64,000 nucleotides of DNA from Argyresthia goedartella. Lineage: Eukaryota > Arthropoda > Insecta > Lepidoptera > Argyresthiidae. This document shows positions 35,201 to 43,591 of the stretch, one piece after another; position 1 is the stretch's first letter, and every line of letters starts with the position of its first letter. A program made the translations under genes and the position numbers. Below the pieces are notes generated by a model that saw nothing but the letters and a program-made list of their open reading frames with translations, was not told where the DNA came from and did no database searches. The stretch covers positions 32,603,356 to 32,667,355 of the forward strand of contig OX463815.1 in assembly GCA_949825045.1 (NCBI GenBank), given 5' to 3'.

Positions 35201-37157
35201 AAATTAAGTTTCTCTATGGCTCAACATTCTAGATGTCAGAGATAGAGAATAGAACTACTGTTTAGATAACCGTCAATTTGATATGGATCCGGATTGAAGT
35301 TGGAGATTAAATAAGGGGGGTGAATTGTGACGTCATAAACAAAAGTATTTGCTCAAGCTCCGTTTTACAAACAAAACAAAATCTTCTTGGGAGTCCGTTC
35401 TTCTAAGTAGTAGTTATTATCTAAAAAAATGTCTTTGCTTGCGGCGGCTCTGTGTAGCGGGTTGCTCCTCTCCCTCAAATATGGCGAGGGGGATAATGGC
35501 TGGTGCACAAGTCATACTCGTGGACAGGTACTGCTTGGGGGGGACCGGTCCAGTCTGGTTTCTCATATGTTAGGTTGATTAAAGCTTTTCTTTGTTCTTA
35601 TTTATTTCTTTTGTTAGATTGTTATTTTGCCTACTCGCATAGATATATTATTTGAGTTTTGAATAAGGGTTTTTTGACAGTTGATTTAAAAATACAAAGC
35701 TTCGGGCGTGAGATAATTGGTGTTAACCATGCGGTCCGAAATGATAAAATGTGTAAGCGCAAGCTGGGGATCTAACACAATCAGGACCACAGTTTGAAAT
35801 ACTACAGACTCTCGTCACAGACCACAATAATATTGTAATCTGTGTTAGAACCGCAAATTCAACATTGCCATCTGGCGAGCTGTTCTAAAAACTGAGCTGT
35901 CAGAAAACCCCTCATTAGGTTATGAATATTTGTATTTATGAGATGTTTACATCTTGCTTATTATTATTTTGTCTATCTAATTAGCCATTATATTTTGAGC
36001 ACATTGCAACGGAATTAGCGCACATCTTTAACAAATAACTATAGGTAATATATATTAAAGTAAACAAACCGATTTCGATATTTGTTTGACCCCGATAACC
36101 TAATAATTTACATTTCCAAGGATATAATTACTGTGCCTATTAAGATAAAGTTATAATGATAAACAAGTGTTTATCATCAACACGTTTTAACTTTGCCTGA
36201 TAGTTTCTGACCTCTGCCCAGATAGCTGATACAATTGGTGTTGATTTTAACCGCACCTACTGTATTTGATACAATTTGCAATTCTAATACATTCTAATGA
36301 GATATCCTTTACTTTGATTTCTCTAAAACCACCAACAAGTAACCACCATATATATTTTTTGTGGTGCGCTTTACCTGTGGCCCACTGTCTCTTTCAATCC
36401 CGTGCAAGCGATCAGCAATTGATAAATGGTTGCGTCTGCGCACTACAGGAAGAAGGGATCTATACAAATTGGTGCGACGCAAGCTCTGACGACTTTGTCA
36501 ATGACTTTTACGTTTGAGTCTCTGTTTGGCTAAGGGCGGCTTTAAAGTAAAATGACATTGTACAAAACATCCAGATGTGTGTCTGTATGTTTCACAAGTT
36601 ATGTTAGATTATAGATAAACCAATGTCTAAACAGTTAAATTTTTAACGTGAATGTTTCTAGCAGACAGGGATTATCCATAACAAACATTAGTTTTTGTTA
36701 CTAAAAGTTAACTTCTGAAATTTTACTTGAGTGGGATCGTATCTGTAGATCTGGTTATCTGAACTTGATCAAAAAGTAAGTACCCAATATGTGTTTTAAG
36801 TTAAAATTACGTTACTTAAGTTGATCACAAAAATCTAACATTTTACTAAATTCCAACAAATACGGAGTGGTCCACACTTTCCCACGGCACGATTTAAATT
36901 TAACTTCCGCCGAAGTATTTACAGTCATCGAGCAATCAGTTGATCGACGGCAGGCACACCACACCATGCATGGCTACGTTAATTTGCACGATATTCACAG
37001 TTCAACTAAGCGATAAAAACCTGTACTAAACAATCACGGACATCTTAAACTCGGAGAGTTTTATCTGTATTTATCACTGTAATAAATATAATTATAAAAT
37101 AATAGAAATCAACTTACCCATGGCCAGGACCACCACAACAAGAAGTTTCCAAACCAT
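14192..37157 (-). CDS. 27-kDa hemolymph glycoprotein-like secreted protein (DUF1397), seven coding exons
   Basis: Coding exons on the minus strand: 37118-37157, 32720-32835, 31428-31588, 29401-29516, 23794-23912, 19915-20052 and 14192-14203. They sum to 702 nt (233 codons plus TGA), and every junction keeps frame. The N-terminus MVWKLLVVVVLAMGAQA is a signal peptide. The mature part has many conserved-looking cysteines, KPNGALDEVFKKYC, an NAT glycosylation sequon near residue 126, and LIDFVCHKDGDRIALFIAEG, the hallmark stretch of lepidopteran 27-kDa hemolymph glycoproteins (Galleria/Manduca type). The molecular role of this family is not well defined. Introns hold LINEs, a MULE, SINEs and a Gypsy relic. 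Exons 1-6 are strong; the three-codon last exon is inferred from splice and poly(A) signals. Confidence 0.9.
14210..15130. other. Last intron, proximal part; no gene
   Basis: Holds a weak inverted pair GGAGCAAAATGAT / AATTTTGCTCC (14420-14522). Short ORFs at 14654-14860 and 14994-15221 show no recognisable features. Confidence 0.4.
15131..15339. mobile_element. Inverted-repeat element enclosing telomere repeats
   Basis: The 47-bp arms 15131-15177 (starting GTATATGTCACCGGAAAATA) and 15293-15339 are reverse complements with one mismatch. The GCAAGTTTATAAAT motif is repeated inside near 15191, and a further palindrome AGTTTATAAATTTCCTAGG... spans about 15276-15309. Between the arms lies the CCTAA array. 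Confidence 0.85.
15208..15255. repeat. Interstitial insect telomere repeat (CCTAA)n
   Basis: About nine to ten units of CCTAA (TTAGG on the other strand) with one CATAA variant. TTAGG is the known telomere repeat of Lepidoptera. Confidence 0.95.
15551..17450 (-). pseudogene. CR1-like LINE ORF2 reverse transcriptase, broken
   Basis: Frames 17438-17043, 17056-16874, 16744-15770 and 15766-15551 read in order: linker (SWRIIKDVTHIE, IANFLKKYLID), fingers (KPLYKKGDRDTAGNYRPVTLIP), palm (TKAFDFVSHELLLNKLEQHG, YGVPQGSVL, LFADD) and thumb. An Asn-rich stretch after FADD holds two related DIHKTDIH / DIHKSDIH units (near 16370 and 16295), an unusual internal duplication. Frameshifts separate the blocks. 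Confidence 0.85.
18494..19150 (-). pseudogene. LINE ORF1-like protein with SGNH/esterase-like region
   Basis: The 218-codon frame contains IVLSVGEHDSNTMM and KQVLVLGIHKSDYLNERK, resembling the esterase-like domain found in ORF1 of some CR1-clade LINEs. A Lys/Asn/Gln-rich C-terminus follows. The assignment rests mainly on position upstream of the RT. Confidence 0.5.
19376..19427. repeat. 20-bp imperfect hairpin near LINE 5' end
   Basis: GCGGTTCGTTACGAAGATAC pairs with GTATCTTCGTACAGAACCGC at 18 of 20 positions around a 12-nt loop. Confidence 0.8.
19451..19893. other. Intronic non-coding stretch
   Basis: A+T-rich; no gene or repeat family recognised. Confidence 0.4.
19915..20052 (-). CDS. Glycoprotein gene exon 6
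   Basis: GTCACAG acceptor, 138 nt, GTAAGT donor. Encodes EQCAKFDGLSACVVKELEGC and ends PCKSIV. If the donor were not used, translation would stop eight codons later at 19894; the perfect donor and a matching terminal exon at 14203 favour splicing. Confidence 0.9.
20108..20240 (-). mobile_element. SINE copy, body only (family 1)
   Basis: Shares ACATACAGGCACATACTTTGCTTCTG, a TACC(A)CA...AGCGACTTCACACAC block and ACATCAAAGATCTGGGG with copies at 37.8 and 38.5 kb. The tRNA-like head present at 38.6 kb is missing, and the segment breaks in a TTCC run. Confidence 0.75.
20336..20464 (+). pseudogene. RTE-type LINE ORF2 C-terminus, first part
   Basis: Encodes KTKIIDVAQKAAQLKWAWAGHVAR, the familiar RTE C-terminal block. 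The next residues of the same protein resume at about 23140, showing that the intervening MULE inserted into this LINE. Confidence 0.75.
21409..22526 (-). pseudogene. MULE transposase with FLYWCH-like N-terminus, frameshifted
   Basis: Frame 22526-21939 has a GYAMKIGCSGNVTLN...HSAGC zinc-finger-like region (FLYWCH type) and ILADGTFKSCP, the first catalytic block. Frame 21930-21409 has MYCLLPDKNMKTYEIVFELM, KPTKITIDFETAVIKAV (second catalytic block) and RTTNNIEGWHSRINRYI. A stop and frame change at 21939-21930 separates them, so the protein is inactive as it stands. Confidence 0.85.
22790..22995 (+). repeat. Interspersed repeat with (GTCT)n and GGTGAAATTT motif
   Basis: ATTGTCTGTCCGTCTGTCTG is followed by ACGGTTGAACAGCTGAACCC, TTGGTGAAATTTAGTATG and GGAAAGGACATAGGCTTGGT, the layout of a repeat common in Lepidoptera. 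It lies inside the MULE, so it inserted later or is carried as cargo. Confidence 0.6.
23135..23362 (+). pseudogene. RTE-type LINE ORF2 C-terminus and tail, second part
   Basis: Encodes KRKHGRPRKRWSDELG, WWETAQDRQEWKKGGEAFAQQW and stop (TAA 23341), then a (TAA)n tail. This is the standard end of RTE-class ORF2, continuing from 20464 across the MULE. Confidence 0.85.
23515..23540. repeat. 12-bp hairpin
   Basis: GTACAATATGAT and its exact reverse complement surround a 2-nt loop. Confidence 0.9.
23794..23912 (-). CDS. Glycoprotein gene exon 5
   Basis: TTCGCAG acceptor, 119 nt, GTAAGT donor. Completes the LFIAEGGPECF signature and encodes a Cys-containing amphipathic segment. Confidence 0.93.
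24493..24999 (+). pseudogene. LINE endonuclease domain (N-terminal part)
   Basis: Encodes QKIRSISANMNDF, then ADVMILTECRLS (metal-binding Glu), QNDGVVVYIKNNL and VTAIVDLYRTPS, the APE-type endonuclease of LINEs. The frame stops before the GDxN block, which lies 50 bp on in another frame. Confidence 0.75.
25190..25592 (+). repeat. CCCTAAAA-ending interspersed repeat, near full length
   Basis: Begins ACCAGTCAAGTGCGAGTC, contains GCGCACGAAGGGTTCCGTAC, GCGGCAACAGAAATACAT, AGACGGACGGACAG and ends GGAACCCTAAAA. It splits the LINE endonuclease coding region, dating it after that LINE. Confidence 0.85.
26440..27632 (+). pseudogene. LINE reverse transcriptase, frameshifted
   Basis: NDYRPISILSSISKLMEQ, FGFRNGISTRDAV, LDLAKAFDTVSVPFLLEKL, a YGVP-stop-GSILGPTLF block, TYADDTALIFSAKTW, then KYLGVLIDQNLTFGPHI. 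The catalytic YADD is present, but an in-frame TAG before GSILGP and several frameshifts inactivate it. Confidence 0.88.
28141..28960. other. Intronic stretch with one unassigned ORF
   Basis: The ORF 28460-28657 is polar and unrecognised. GGGGACAAAATGTCCC at about 28398 resembles GGGGACAAAATATGCCCC at 29718, so this may be part of the Gypsy relic that follows. Confidence 0.35.
28962..29250 (+). mobile_element. tRNA-derived SINE (family 2)
   Basis: The A-box-like segment (TAGTGTGGTTACG at 28968) and B box GGTTTGAATCC (29007-29017) are spaced like a tRNA. The body contains GGTGATGGAAAACATCGTGA, ATCTCCATAGCTGCGGC and GTGGGCACAATTATGC. Related body at 60.02-60.17 kb. It ends 150 bp from glycoprotein exon 4. 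Confidence 0.75.
29401..29516 (-). CDS. Glycoprotein gene exon 4
   Basis: CTACAG acceptor, 116 nt, perfect GTAAGT donor. Encodes IIPCMDGTVKDYAQVSRNAT with an N-glycosylation sequon, then LIDFVCHKDGDRIA. Confidence 0.93.
29700..31115 (+). mobile_element. Internally deleted Gypsy-type LTR retrotransposon relic
   Basis: A gag zinc knuckle (CKKCGKRGHFAFVC, 29788-29829) is followed within 500 bp by an integrase core, so protease, RT and RNase H are missing. No LTRs were found. Intronic, antisense to the host gene. Confidence 0.75.
30141..30880 (+). pseudogene. Gypsy integrase core, frameshifted near the C-terminus
   Basis: FEHLRIDFKGPVP, YIHSDRETAFLS and YNPQGNGQVEKLNSTLW supply the Asp, Asp and Glu of the rve domain. 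A frame change at about 30670 moves to WEKVLNNALHSFRSLLC. A stop precedes the expected chromodomain or end. Confidence 0.85.
31126..31312. mobile_element. MITE-like inverted repeat
   Basis: GACTACGGACCACAAACACG near 31131 is matched by an imperfect inverse (GTGGCGTGGTCCGTGTG) near 31285-31300. Inner GCCACAACCA / TGGTTGTGG pairs also occur. Confidence 0.55.
31318..31402 (+). mobile_element. tRNA-like SINE head beside exon 3
   Basis: TGGCACAGTGGG (31324-31335) fits the A box exactly, and GATTCGAATCC (31370-31380) fits the B box with one change, 46 bp apart. Acceptor arms do not pair convincingly, so a functional tRNA is unlikely. Confidence 0.6.
31428..31588 (-). CDS. Glycoprotein gene exon 3
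   Basis: CTCAG acceptor, 161 nt ending in phase 2 (CTACAG before GTTTGT). Encodes FLTCVKTLID, KPNGALDEVFKKYC and LKACIEAYR. A tRNA-like SINE head lies about 30 bp beyond the donor. Confidence 0.92.
31640..32700. other. Intron 2 of the glycoprotein gene, no gene seen
   Basis: A+T-rich with no clear repeat border. A CGAACG-rich patch lies at about 31890-31960. Confidence 0.4.
32720..32835 (-). CDS. Glycoprotein gene exon 2
   Basis: CGCAG acceptor, 116 nt, GTTAAC donor. Encodes the signal-peptide end (AQA, likely cleavage) and the first mature Cys (LRTQCKKNGHEE). Confidence 0.9.
32840..34490. other. Intron 1 of the glycoprotein gene, distal part, no gene seen
   Basis: GC-rich CCGCCGCCACTAGCCGCGGC patch near 33429. 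Otherwise A+T-rich, nothing recognised. Confidence 0.4.
34490..34870 (+). repeat. Unidentified interspersed repeat, copy 1
   Basis: CAGGGGAGTCGTACTCCAGA, ATTCACAACCCACGCCT and AATAAATTCAGTA (34720-34800) align with the segment at about 61383-61475. Looks like a 3' end or LTR remnant. Only the shared part is well supported. Confidence 0.5.
34871..37110. other. Intron 1 of the glycoprotein gene, proximal part
   Basis: No gene or named repeat recognised. ORFs at 35349-35573 and 36266-36517 have no features. Confidence 0.4.
37118..37157 (-). CDS. Glycoprotein gene exon 1 (signal peptide)
   Basis: ATG at 37157. Thirteen codons plus one base encode most of the signal peptide, followed by a consensus GTAAGT donor (37117-37112). 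The ATG is the first after the predicted start site. Confidence 0.9.
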
Positions 37158-37218
37158 ATTAAATTAACTGTGATAAAATGCTAAGAAAAGAACTGTCCGC
37201 GTCTCTGTCTCACTGACA

Positions 37219-37256
37219 ACTGAAGCCCTATTGTTGCTCCAGAGTGGTTATATATA
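37219..37256 (-). promoter_or_regulatory. TATA box and initiator of the glycoprotein gene
   Basis: On the minus strand TATATATAA (37256-37248) lies about 30 bp upstream of TTCAGTT, an arthropod TCAGT initiator with its A at 37221. A second TCAGT lies at 37216-37212. The 5' UTR would be about 64 nt. Confidence 0.7.
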
Positions 37257-37794
37257 CGAACCCGATCTTGTAGCGTCAATATCGCACAATATGGCCTTAC
37301 ATATCGAGCATCGTGGAATGCTCTGGCTGCAAAATAGAGACGGTCTATAGACGTGTATCGCTCTGCCTAATTTTTGCTGTGCGAAATAGTTTCATAATGT
37401 GACCGTAACCGCCCGAATGCACACGTTACTTGTTGTTGTCTTTAGGCTTTCCTCAAACGGGAATATCCGAAGGCAAATCGAGTTAGATGAATAAATCGTA
37501 CGCGTCGCTCCATCGATAGCTGTGGTCTGATATCACACGCGTCGTCGTCGACCCATCGAAATTGTATCGCGGCGATTTATGTATCAAACTCGAGTTGCCT
37601 TCGAGTAGACACGTGTGCGAAAGGCCCTAGCTGGATATCTTACTTACTTTTTCGGTTCCAGGAATTCTTATTAGTGCGTAATCCGTTTATCTCATGTATT
37701 TAGTTATTTATTTAGGAGATGCCATTTTATTAGATAATTGCCTTTTGTTTTGGCTAACTTTTATTTTGCTCTTTATATATTGGGAGGGTGGGGC

Positions 37795-37992
37795 ACTTTT
37801 TTTTAAATATAAACATTTACATACAGGCACAGACATTGCTTCTGGCCCCACAATAATATACCCTGTTTCGTGGGGACTAGAAGCAGCGAAGTCACACACA
37901 TAACTAGAAGCATCCAAGACCTGTGGATTTTTCCTTCCTTCCCTACCGGGAATCGTACCCTGGCCCACTTCTCCTCTTCCTCCTCCTCTCAC
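37795..37992 (-). mobile_element. SINE copy (family 1), degraded head
   Basis: Shares ACATTTACATACAGGCACAG, TTGCTTCTGGCCCCACA and GAAGTCACACACATAACTAG with the copy at 38458. The promoter head is decayed (GGGAATCGTACCCTGG in place of the B box). Confidence 0.75.
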
Positions 37993-38435
37993 AGAGGTCG
38001 TCTTTTCCGGCGATGAACTTACCCTTTGTCACATAAATTGAAATATTGATAGCTGTATAACGTGAGCGCTACTGCACCTCTGATCCCGTTGGAGATCATC
38101 ATACTTGTGTATCAGAATACTCCCAGCAGTGGTCCAATGTAGAAAAGAGGCAAAAAAATGACGTTTTCTAAACAATAGTTTAAATTTATAGAAAATAAAT
38201 TTTATTGGTACTGAAAAACTCTCCATTACCACGAGTATATGTACAGTACTTCAAGTTATCAGAGCGATCACACGAAGAATGACCTCAGATATTTCCATAC
38301 AGATAAACTTAGCTACCTAAACTACTGGTCAAGTCAAGTTGGGATGGCACTATTTGAGTGATATAGTCGATGTCGATTGGTACCAAAAAGTTACACGACA
38401 AAAAGAAGGTTGAAAATGATCATCACCCCTTTATT

Positions 38436-39229
38436 AGGGTTCCGTACAGAAACAAGCATTTAAACATAAACATTTACATACAGGCACATACATTGCTTCT
38501 GTCCCCACACTTGGATACCCTGATTCGTGGGTACCAGAAATAGCGACGTCACACACATATAAACATCCAAGACCTGGGGATTTTTTTTCTTTACCACCAG
38601 CCGGGGATCGAACCCGGGACCTCTCGCATGGTAGGCAGAGCCACAACCGCTGCACCACAGAGATCGACAAGGAACCCCTATAGTTTCGTCAAGTTCTGTC
38701 CGTCCGTCTGTCGGTCCGTCCGTCCGTCCGTATGTCACTGCAACTTTATGCAGAAACTATTAGGACTACTACACAGTTAAAACTGGTACTGGTACTGGTA
38801 TGTAAATCTATTCTGTGAACCGCTTTACGATGTTTATACAAAAATTGATTTTTTTTATTAATTAAAGGGGGCAATACATAGAACTGAAAAAAAATATTTT
38901 TTCATCAAACATATATGTGTGGGGTGTTTATAGATAGGTCTTTCAAAATGACGTTAAGGTTCCCGAAACCATTTTTTAAAGTAATAAAGTGAAAAATCTA
39001 CAAAAAATATATGCGGTGTATCCTAATACACACTTTGAACGAAAATTAGTTTGAAGAAAATAATGTAAGCAGTGTTTAAGATATAAGACATTTACTAAAA
39101 ACCGCAAAGATAACTTTGTCATTCATACAAACACTATGAAAAACAAAGTTTCAACACAAACATCCAGTCACATAATTACTACTACAACGGAATCCTTCAT
39201 GGGCGAGTTCGACTCGCACTTGGCCACTT
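38436..39229 (-). repeat. CCCTAAAA-type repeat, minus orientation, SINE inserted
   Basis: The minus strand begins with GGCCAAGTGCGAGTCGAACT (about 39222) and ends near 38436 with GGAACCCTAATAAAGG. A GGACGGACGGACCGACAG tract lies at about 38700-38733. The SINE at 38458-38672 interrupts it. Confidence 0.65.
38458..38672 (-). mobile_element. tRNA-derived SINE (family 1), best copy
   Basis: On the minus strand the A box TGGTGCAGCGG (38658-38648) and B box GGTTCGATCCC (38614-38604) are 44 bp apart, as in tRNA genes. The body ends in an A-rich ATGTTTAAATG segment. Copies at 20.1 and 37.8 kb share the body. Confidence 0.88.
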
Positions 39230-39456
39230 TTGTTTATATTAATATCTTATTTATCCCAATCGCAATTAAATGAACATATGTTGTCATCGCTTCGTCCCTG
39301 TTTTGCCAGATTTCTATTATACAATATTCCATCTTTTTTACTAATCTTATATGCTTTACCCATTCATTCATTTCTTCTTCATTTCTTACACAATTTTTCA
39401 GTACTTTTTTGGCGAGTTCATAACTCATAATTTCTTTATTGCACACAAATCATATC

Positions 39457-39860
39457 AAAAACTGTCAAGTGCGAGTCTAACCCGCGCATGAAGGGTTCCG
39501 TACCACCGTACAATGGTATGGATAGTGTAGGGTAAATGGTTTGGATTTAACATAGCAAAATGTTGCTTACAAAGTTATTGTTGCGGCTACTTTCAAACTC
39601 CATGTGCATTCATAAGTTTGTATGTGTTATTGAAATAATTGTTGTATGGGAGCCCCCTTAAATATTTATTACTGTTTTTTAGTATTTGTTGTCATCGCGG
39701 CAACAGAAATACATCATATACTCACACACGGTGTGAAAATGTCAACTGTCTAACTATCACGGTTCGTGAGATACAGCCTGGCGACAGACGGACGGACGGA
39801 AAGCGGAGTCTTAGTAATAGGGTCCCGTTTTTACCCTTTGGATACGGAACCCTAAAAACA
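39457..39860 (+). repeat. CCCTAAAA-ending interspersed repeat, near full length
   Basis: Starts AACTGTCAAGTGCGAGTCTA, contains GCGCATGAAGGGTTCCGTAC and CGCGGCAACAGAAATACATC, and ends GGATACGGAACCCTAAAA. Same family and orientation as 25190-25592. Confidence 0.88.
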
Positions 39861-40508
39861 AGGGCACTATGAAAATAATGTATAAAGGCGAGCTTATCTC
39901 TAATAAGCGATCTCTTTTTGCAAACCAGGTTAAGATGGGAAAGGTAATACACAAGTGCATGATGATAATGATGAATGTCCTGACCGCTTTTGGTCTCAGC
40001 GACTATTTCGGCTATTGACAGCTTCGTTGGTGTACCCTCACATGGCTCATGTAGCCTATCTGACGTTCAATACAAGCATCAATTTATTTGTTGGTTTTTT
40101 AATTATTATAATTTAGCCCCATTACAGGTCAACCTATTTAGGGGCTAAACCAAACAATATTTAAAAAAAAATGTAGCGAAGTAGTAAGCGCCACAACTTC
40201 AACCATGTCGAAATCGATAAACGACGATGATGCAGACGCGCGCAGCACTATGACAAAGGCGACGCAGCGCCTTTGCGGGTGTGTGTGTAGTGGACGGGAC
40301 TCCACTCCCTCCGCGACTTCCTCTTTCCCTTAATGCCATTTCAACCTGAAGCGAATCGATGTGAAATTCAGTATCAACATGAATTACAAATTATCAACAT
40401 GAATTAAAAATAAAACAACTAAAAAACCCCATTGCGGTAGACCAAAAATAACAAAATATGCGGATAAGAGGCTCGATTGAGATTCGATAAAATTATTAGG
40501 CAACAAAT
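39861..40508. other. Non-coding stretch
   Basis: Contains TTTAGCCCC...GGGGCTAAA around TTACAGGTCAACCTA (40114-40147), reminiscent of the MITE module but incomplete. No gene. Confidence 0.4.
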
Positions 40509-40770
40509 ATAATGATCACCAAAATATCTTTTTCCTACCCAAAATGGATAAATGAACACCAAAAGTTCCAAAACATATCAGGGCAAAATACTGCGGTCGC
40601 TTAGGTCAAGGGTAAAGGGGGTGAGCGAGGCGAAGCCCCCTTTATCCTTCGTGTTAGGTTGAATATGTAAGAACAACAAAAAATACTTAAAACATAAACT
40701 TAAGTGCACAAAACACAAAAAGAAGTTTGGTGATCATTTATCCAAATACAATTTGGTGGACATTTATCCA
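40509..40770 (-). mobile_element. MITE C with hairpin module
   Basis: AATGATCACCAAA (40511-40523) and GGATAAATGAACACCAAAAG (40547-40566) are mirrored by TTTGGTGATCATT (40727-40739) and AATTTGGTGGACATTTATCC (40751-40770). The centre, read on the minus strand, has CAACCTAACACGAAGGATAA, a GC-rich loop, CCCCCTTTACCCTT and GCCCTGATAT. Confidence 0.7.
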
Positions 40771-40987
40771 TTCTGGCAGTCATTTCGAATTTATTGGTAG
40801 TAAAATAGGTGCGTTTTTGGTAATCGTTTAAACATAAGCCAAATCATTATGTACAGTGTTAAATTGAATTGAATTTAATGCATGCGGATCCCACTCTTTT
40901 ATGATTAGTTAGCCAATATAATCGCCTTAGCCATAGGCATTTTACGCGCTCGACTTTCTCACGAAATCCCCTCTTGGCCTCGCCTAC

Positions 40988-43191
40988 TGTAACGGCACAA
41001 AGCCAAGGTCGAGCCGCCGCTATCAGTAGCTATGATCGTCTATTCTATCTATCCCAAAATGTGAGGACCCGATTCAGCTGTAAGATTTGTAAGTTAAGAA
41101 TGATAAGTCTGAATTCCTCGTTCGTTGAGAAATTCGTTAGGCGTACAATAGTCGAACGAAGTTTGGTTCAGGAAGTTACAGTTTCAAGTTAGACAGAGAA
41201 AGCATATATTTCCGCGAGCCGGTAATTCACATCAGTCAGCGGTGTATTGCGCCAGAACGATCGTTGTTATATTTTATGTGATGGCACCATCTGGTTTTTG
41301 TATATATGAGCGCATTGGAACTTCTTTTTGTTTTAGTGGTCGACCACAGTTTATAATATTTGTTTGTGATATCGTATAGATATCCGTCGTAGTTTTACGA
41401 CGTGAGTACTCAATGATATTTCATGTGCTCGCTAGTAGCGGCTTGTGGTGGTTCCAATTATATATTTGGTTCACGGCAATAACGATCCGAAAAGACCGGT
41501 TTACACAATTGCGATTTGATTTTCCGAAATGGGTTCTGAACTAGCGGTTACCCCAAAAGGTCCGTAACGTTTTGAAACCTTCAACTCTGCGCAATTTGAG
41601 CTGGATGTTATCGAAACGTAAGCATTATTGTTTTAGGAGATCTAACCCACACCATAGCGAAGTGCATAGTTCGATAAATACCGAACTATGAATTCCACTA
41701 GCCACAGCACGTCCTGGGCTGAGCCAAATCATATATACCGACTCAGCTTACACATTAGACCTCCAGCGAAATTTACATTTAATTTAAAAATGCAACTTGA
41801 ATCCAACCTGACCCAAGGCAATGCAAAACACCTACCCGGACCTAAACAATGAACTTTAGACTGTAAATTGATCTCTTCGCGCGTCCCCGACAACACTCAA
41901 ATGTCAAAATATTAACAGGATATGTTATCTGTGTTGACACCGGTTTAACTTTGTTCTGAATTTGTTATTTCCATCCGCGGAACCTCATCGATCAAACAGT
42001 CTCCCTATGCCCTGCCAACCTAGGTTTAGCCGCAACTAAACTCCTGTCTAGCCTAGTCTAAAAACCTAGTGTTATACCACGTCCATTATCGACACCACTC
42101 GAAAATGGTTGAGTTTGATTTGAATGTGCTTGAATGTTTAACGACTGTGTGTGTGGGAATTACAAAACTCGCTACTCGAAAGGAATGAGGAGAGGATTAG
42201 CCCGCGAATATCCTAAGAGCCAATCCAGGAACCCTATGGTGAAGGAAAAAGGAATTTAGGGTCGCTCCAAGCCCAGACTCAGACTCAGATATTTGACGTA
42301 CAAGTTCTTTTCTAACGACCCAAGGATAGTTTTGGAATTTGGGGTTGTTTGATATAAAGGTAGGAACCGAGGTATATCTCGGCGCTTCAGACACTCACGA
42401 AAACCCACTGAAACTTCGCAATCACAAATTCGTATAGTTCTGACGCGTAACACGGCAGACAAAAACTGTTTAGAACTCGTGAAAGACGACTGTCACAGTA
42501 GCTAGACGCTGAGACTGAATGCCCTCCCCTCTCATGCTCTGGTATTTATATGCGTCCTTTGCGAACACGCTCTGCCCAAGCGAAGCTTCTTATCACTAAC
42601 TACACAGGGTCTAATTTCAACCATGCCATGCAGATCCGCCGTTCTACAAATTGTGTGTACGCATATTCACTATGATCAACCGTAGGTGATCACTCAAATC
42701 ATTTGGTACTGCCGATACACAGAATCTGTTGATCGCTGACCAATAAAAGCTTGTTGCGATTAATTAAGCATTTCCGACCGCTAGGGCGCGTAGCTAAGAC
42801 CACCAGAATGCTATCCAAACTAGCGGTGTCAGACCCTCCATATCATACCTCAATCGCAATTGTGTATTTGCAATCAACATAATAGCTTTCTCCGTTCCAT
42901 AATAACCTTTCATTATTTAGGTATTCATAATTTTATTCAACGCGCAGCCAAATCGGCTCTGATCTCTACACATCTCGCAGGAATGCGACAAAAAAAACTT
43001 GGCCTGAAAACTTCCACGAACCAACCCACGCGTCGGCTCTGTTTTTTTTTTGCTAATTTTGCCAGTAAGCTACGCAAAACCCCCAAACGTTATCTGAACC
43101 GATTCTCGTATTCAAAACAGCGCGGCGTTGGGCTAGCTCTCTACCACGCAGAATGAAGTATCAAATGTACCGAATCTCGTGTACCATTACA
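40988..43191 (-). repeat. Gypsy 3' LTR, 2204 bp
   Basis: Matches the other LTR throughout with roughly 15 substitutions counted by eye. It carries an extra 108-bp block (42831-42938) and a 7-nt excess near 42247. Confidence 0.95.
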
Positions 43192-43202
43192 GCCCCCTCC
43201 CA
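43192..43202 (-). other. Polypurine tract
   Basis: The minus strand reads GGGAGGGGGC immediately before the 3' LTR, the expected place for plus-strand priming. Confidence 0.8.
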
Positions 43203-43591
43203 GACCTTGAGACACTGTTTATCTCAGTTAACATGGCGCAAGGATCTCATTACCACTATGCTACCCATGCTTTGTACATATCTACTCTATATGTACGGAC
43301 ATCTCAAATCATGTACACAGACCGATGAATCTGTCAATTATGTATATAATATTTACACAACTCGATTGAGTTCTCTCCTGTCTTATCTTATTTATCTATC
43401 TAACTATACAACCTCGCTTACCCGCAATTTATCCTAATTCGTATTACTATATATATATACAAATTGTTTGTTTTTTTTTTGTTTTTTTTTTTTTTGTTTT
43501 TGTTTCCAAACCATGCTAGATCCTTAAATCTACAAAGTAGTTACTCAAATTTACAGCTTACAGCTTAATTATATAACTTTTATACACTATC
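43203..43591. other. Gypsy 3' non-coding region
   Basis: Between the integrase stop and the PPT. Contains T-rich runs (43467-43505) and an (AT)n patch. No env-like ORF in the element's orientation. Confidence 0.6.

Noticed and set aside
38600..38672. Possible tRNA gene on the minus strand
   Set aside because: Best explained as the head of a SINE whose body recurs at 20.1 and 37.8 kb.
37708..38738. Minus-strand ORFs with PVCKCLYLKK and PVCKCLCLN
   Set aside because: Readings of two SINE copies.
42197..42462. Minus-strand ORFs (MSEAPRYTSVPTF...)
   Set aside because: Inside the 3' LTR; the same frame occurs at 54975-55190 in the other LTR and differs by an indel, so not a conserved protein.
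43203..43591. Possible env gene
   Set aside because: Only about 390 bp between integrase and PPT, with no long frame in the element's orientation.
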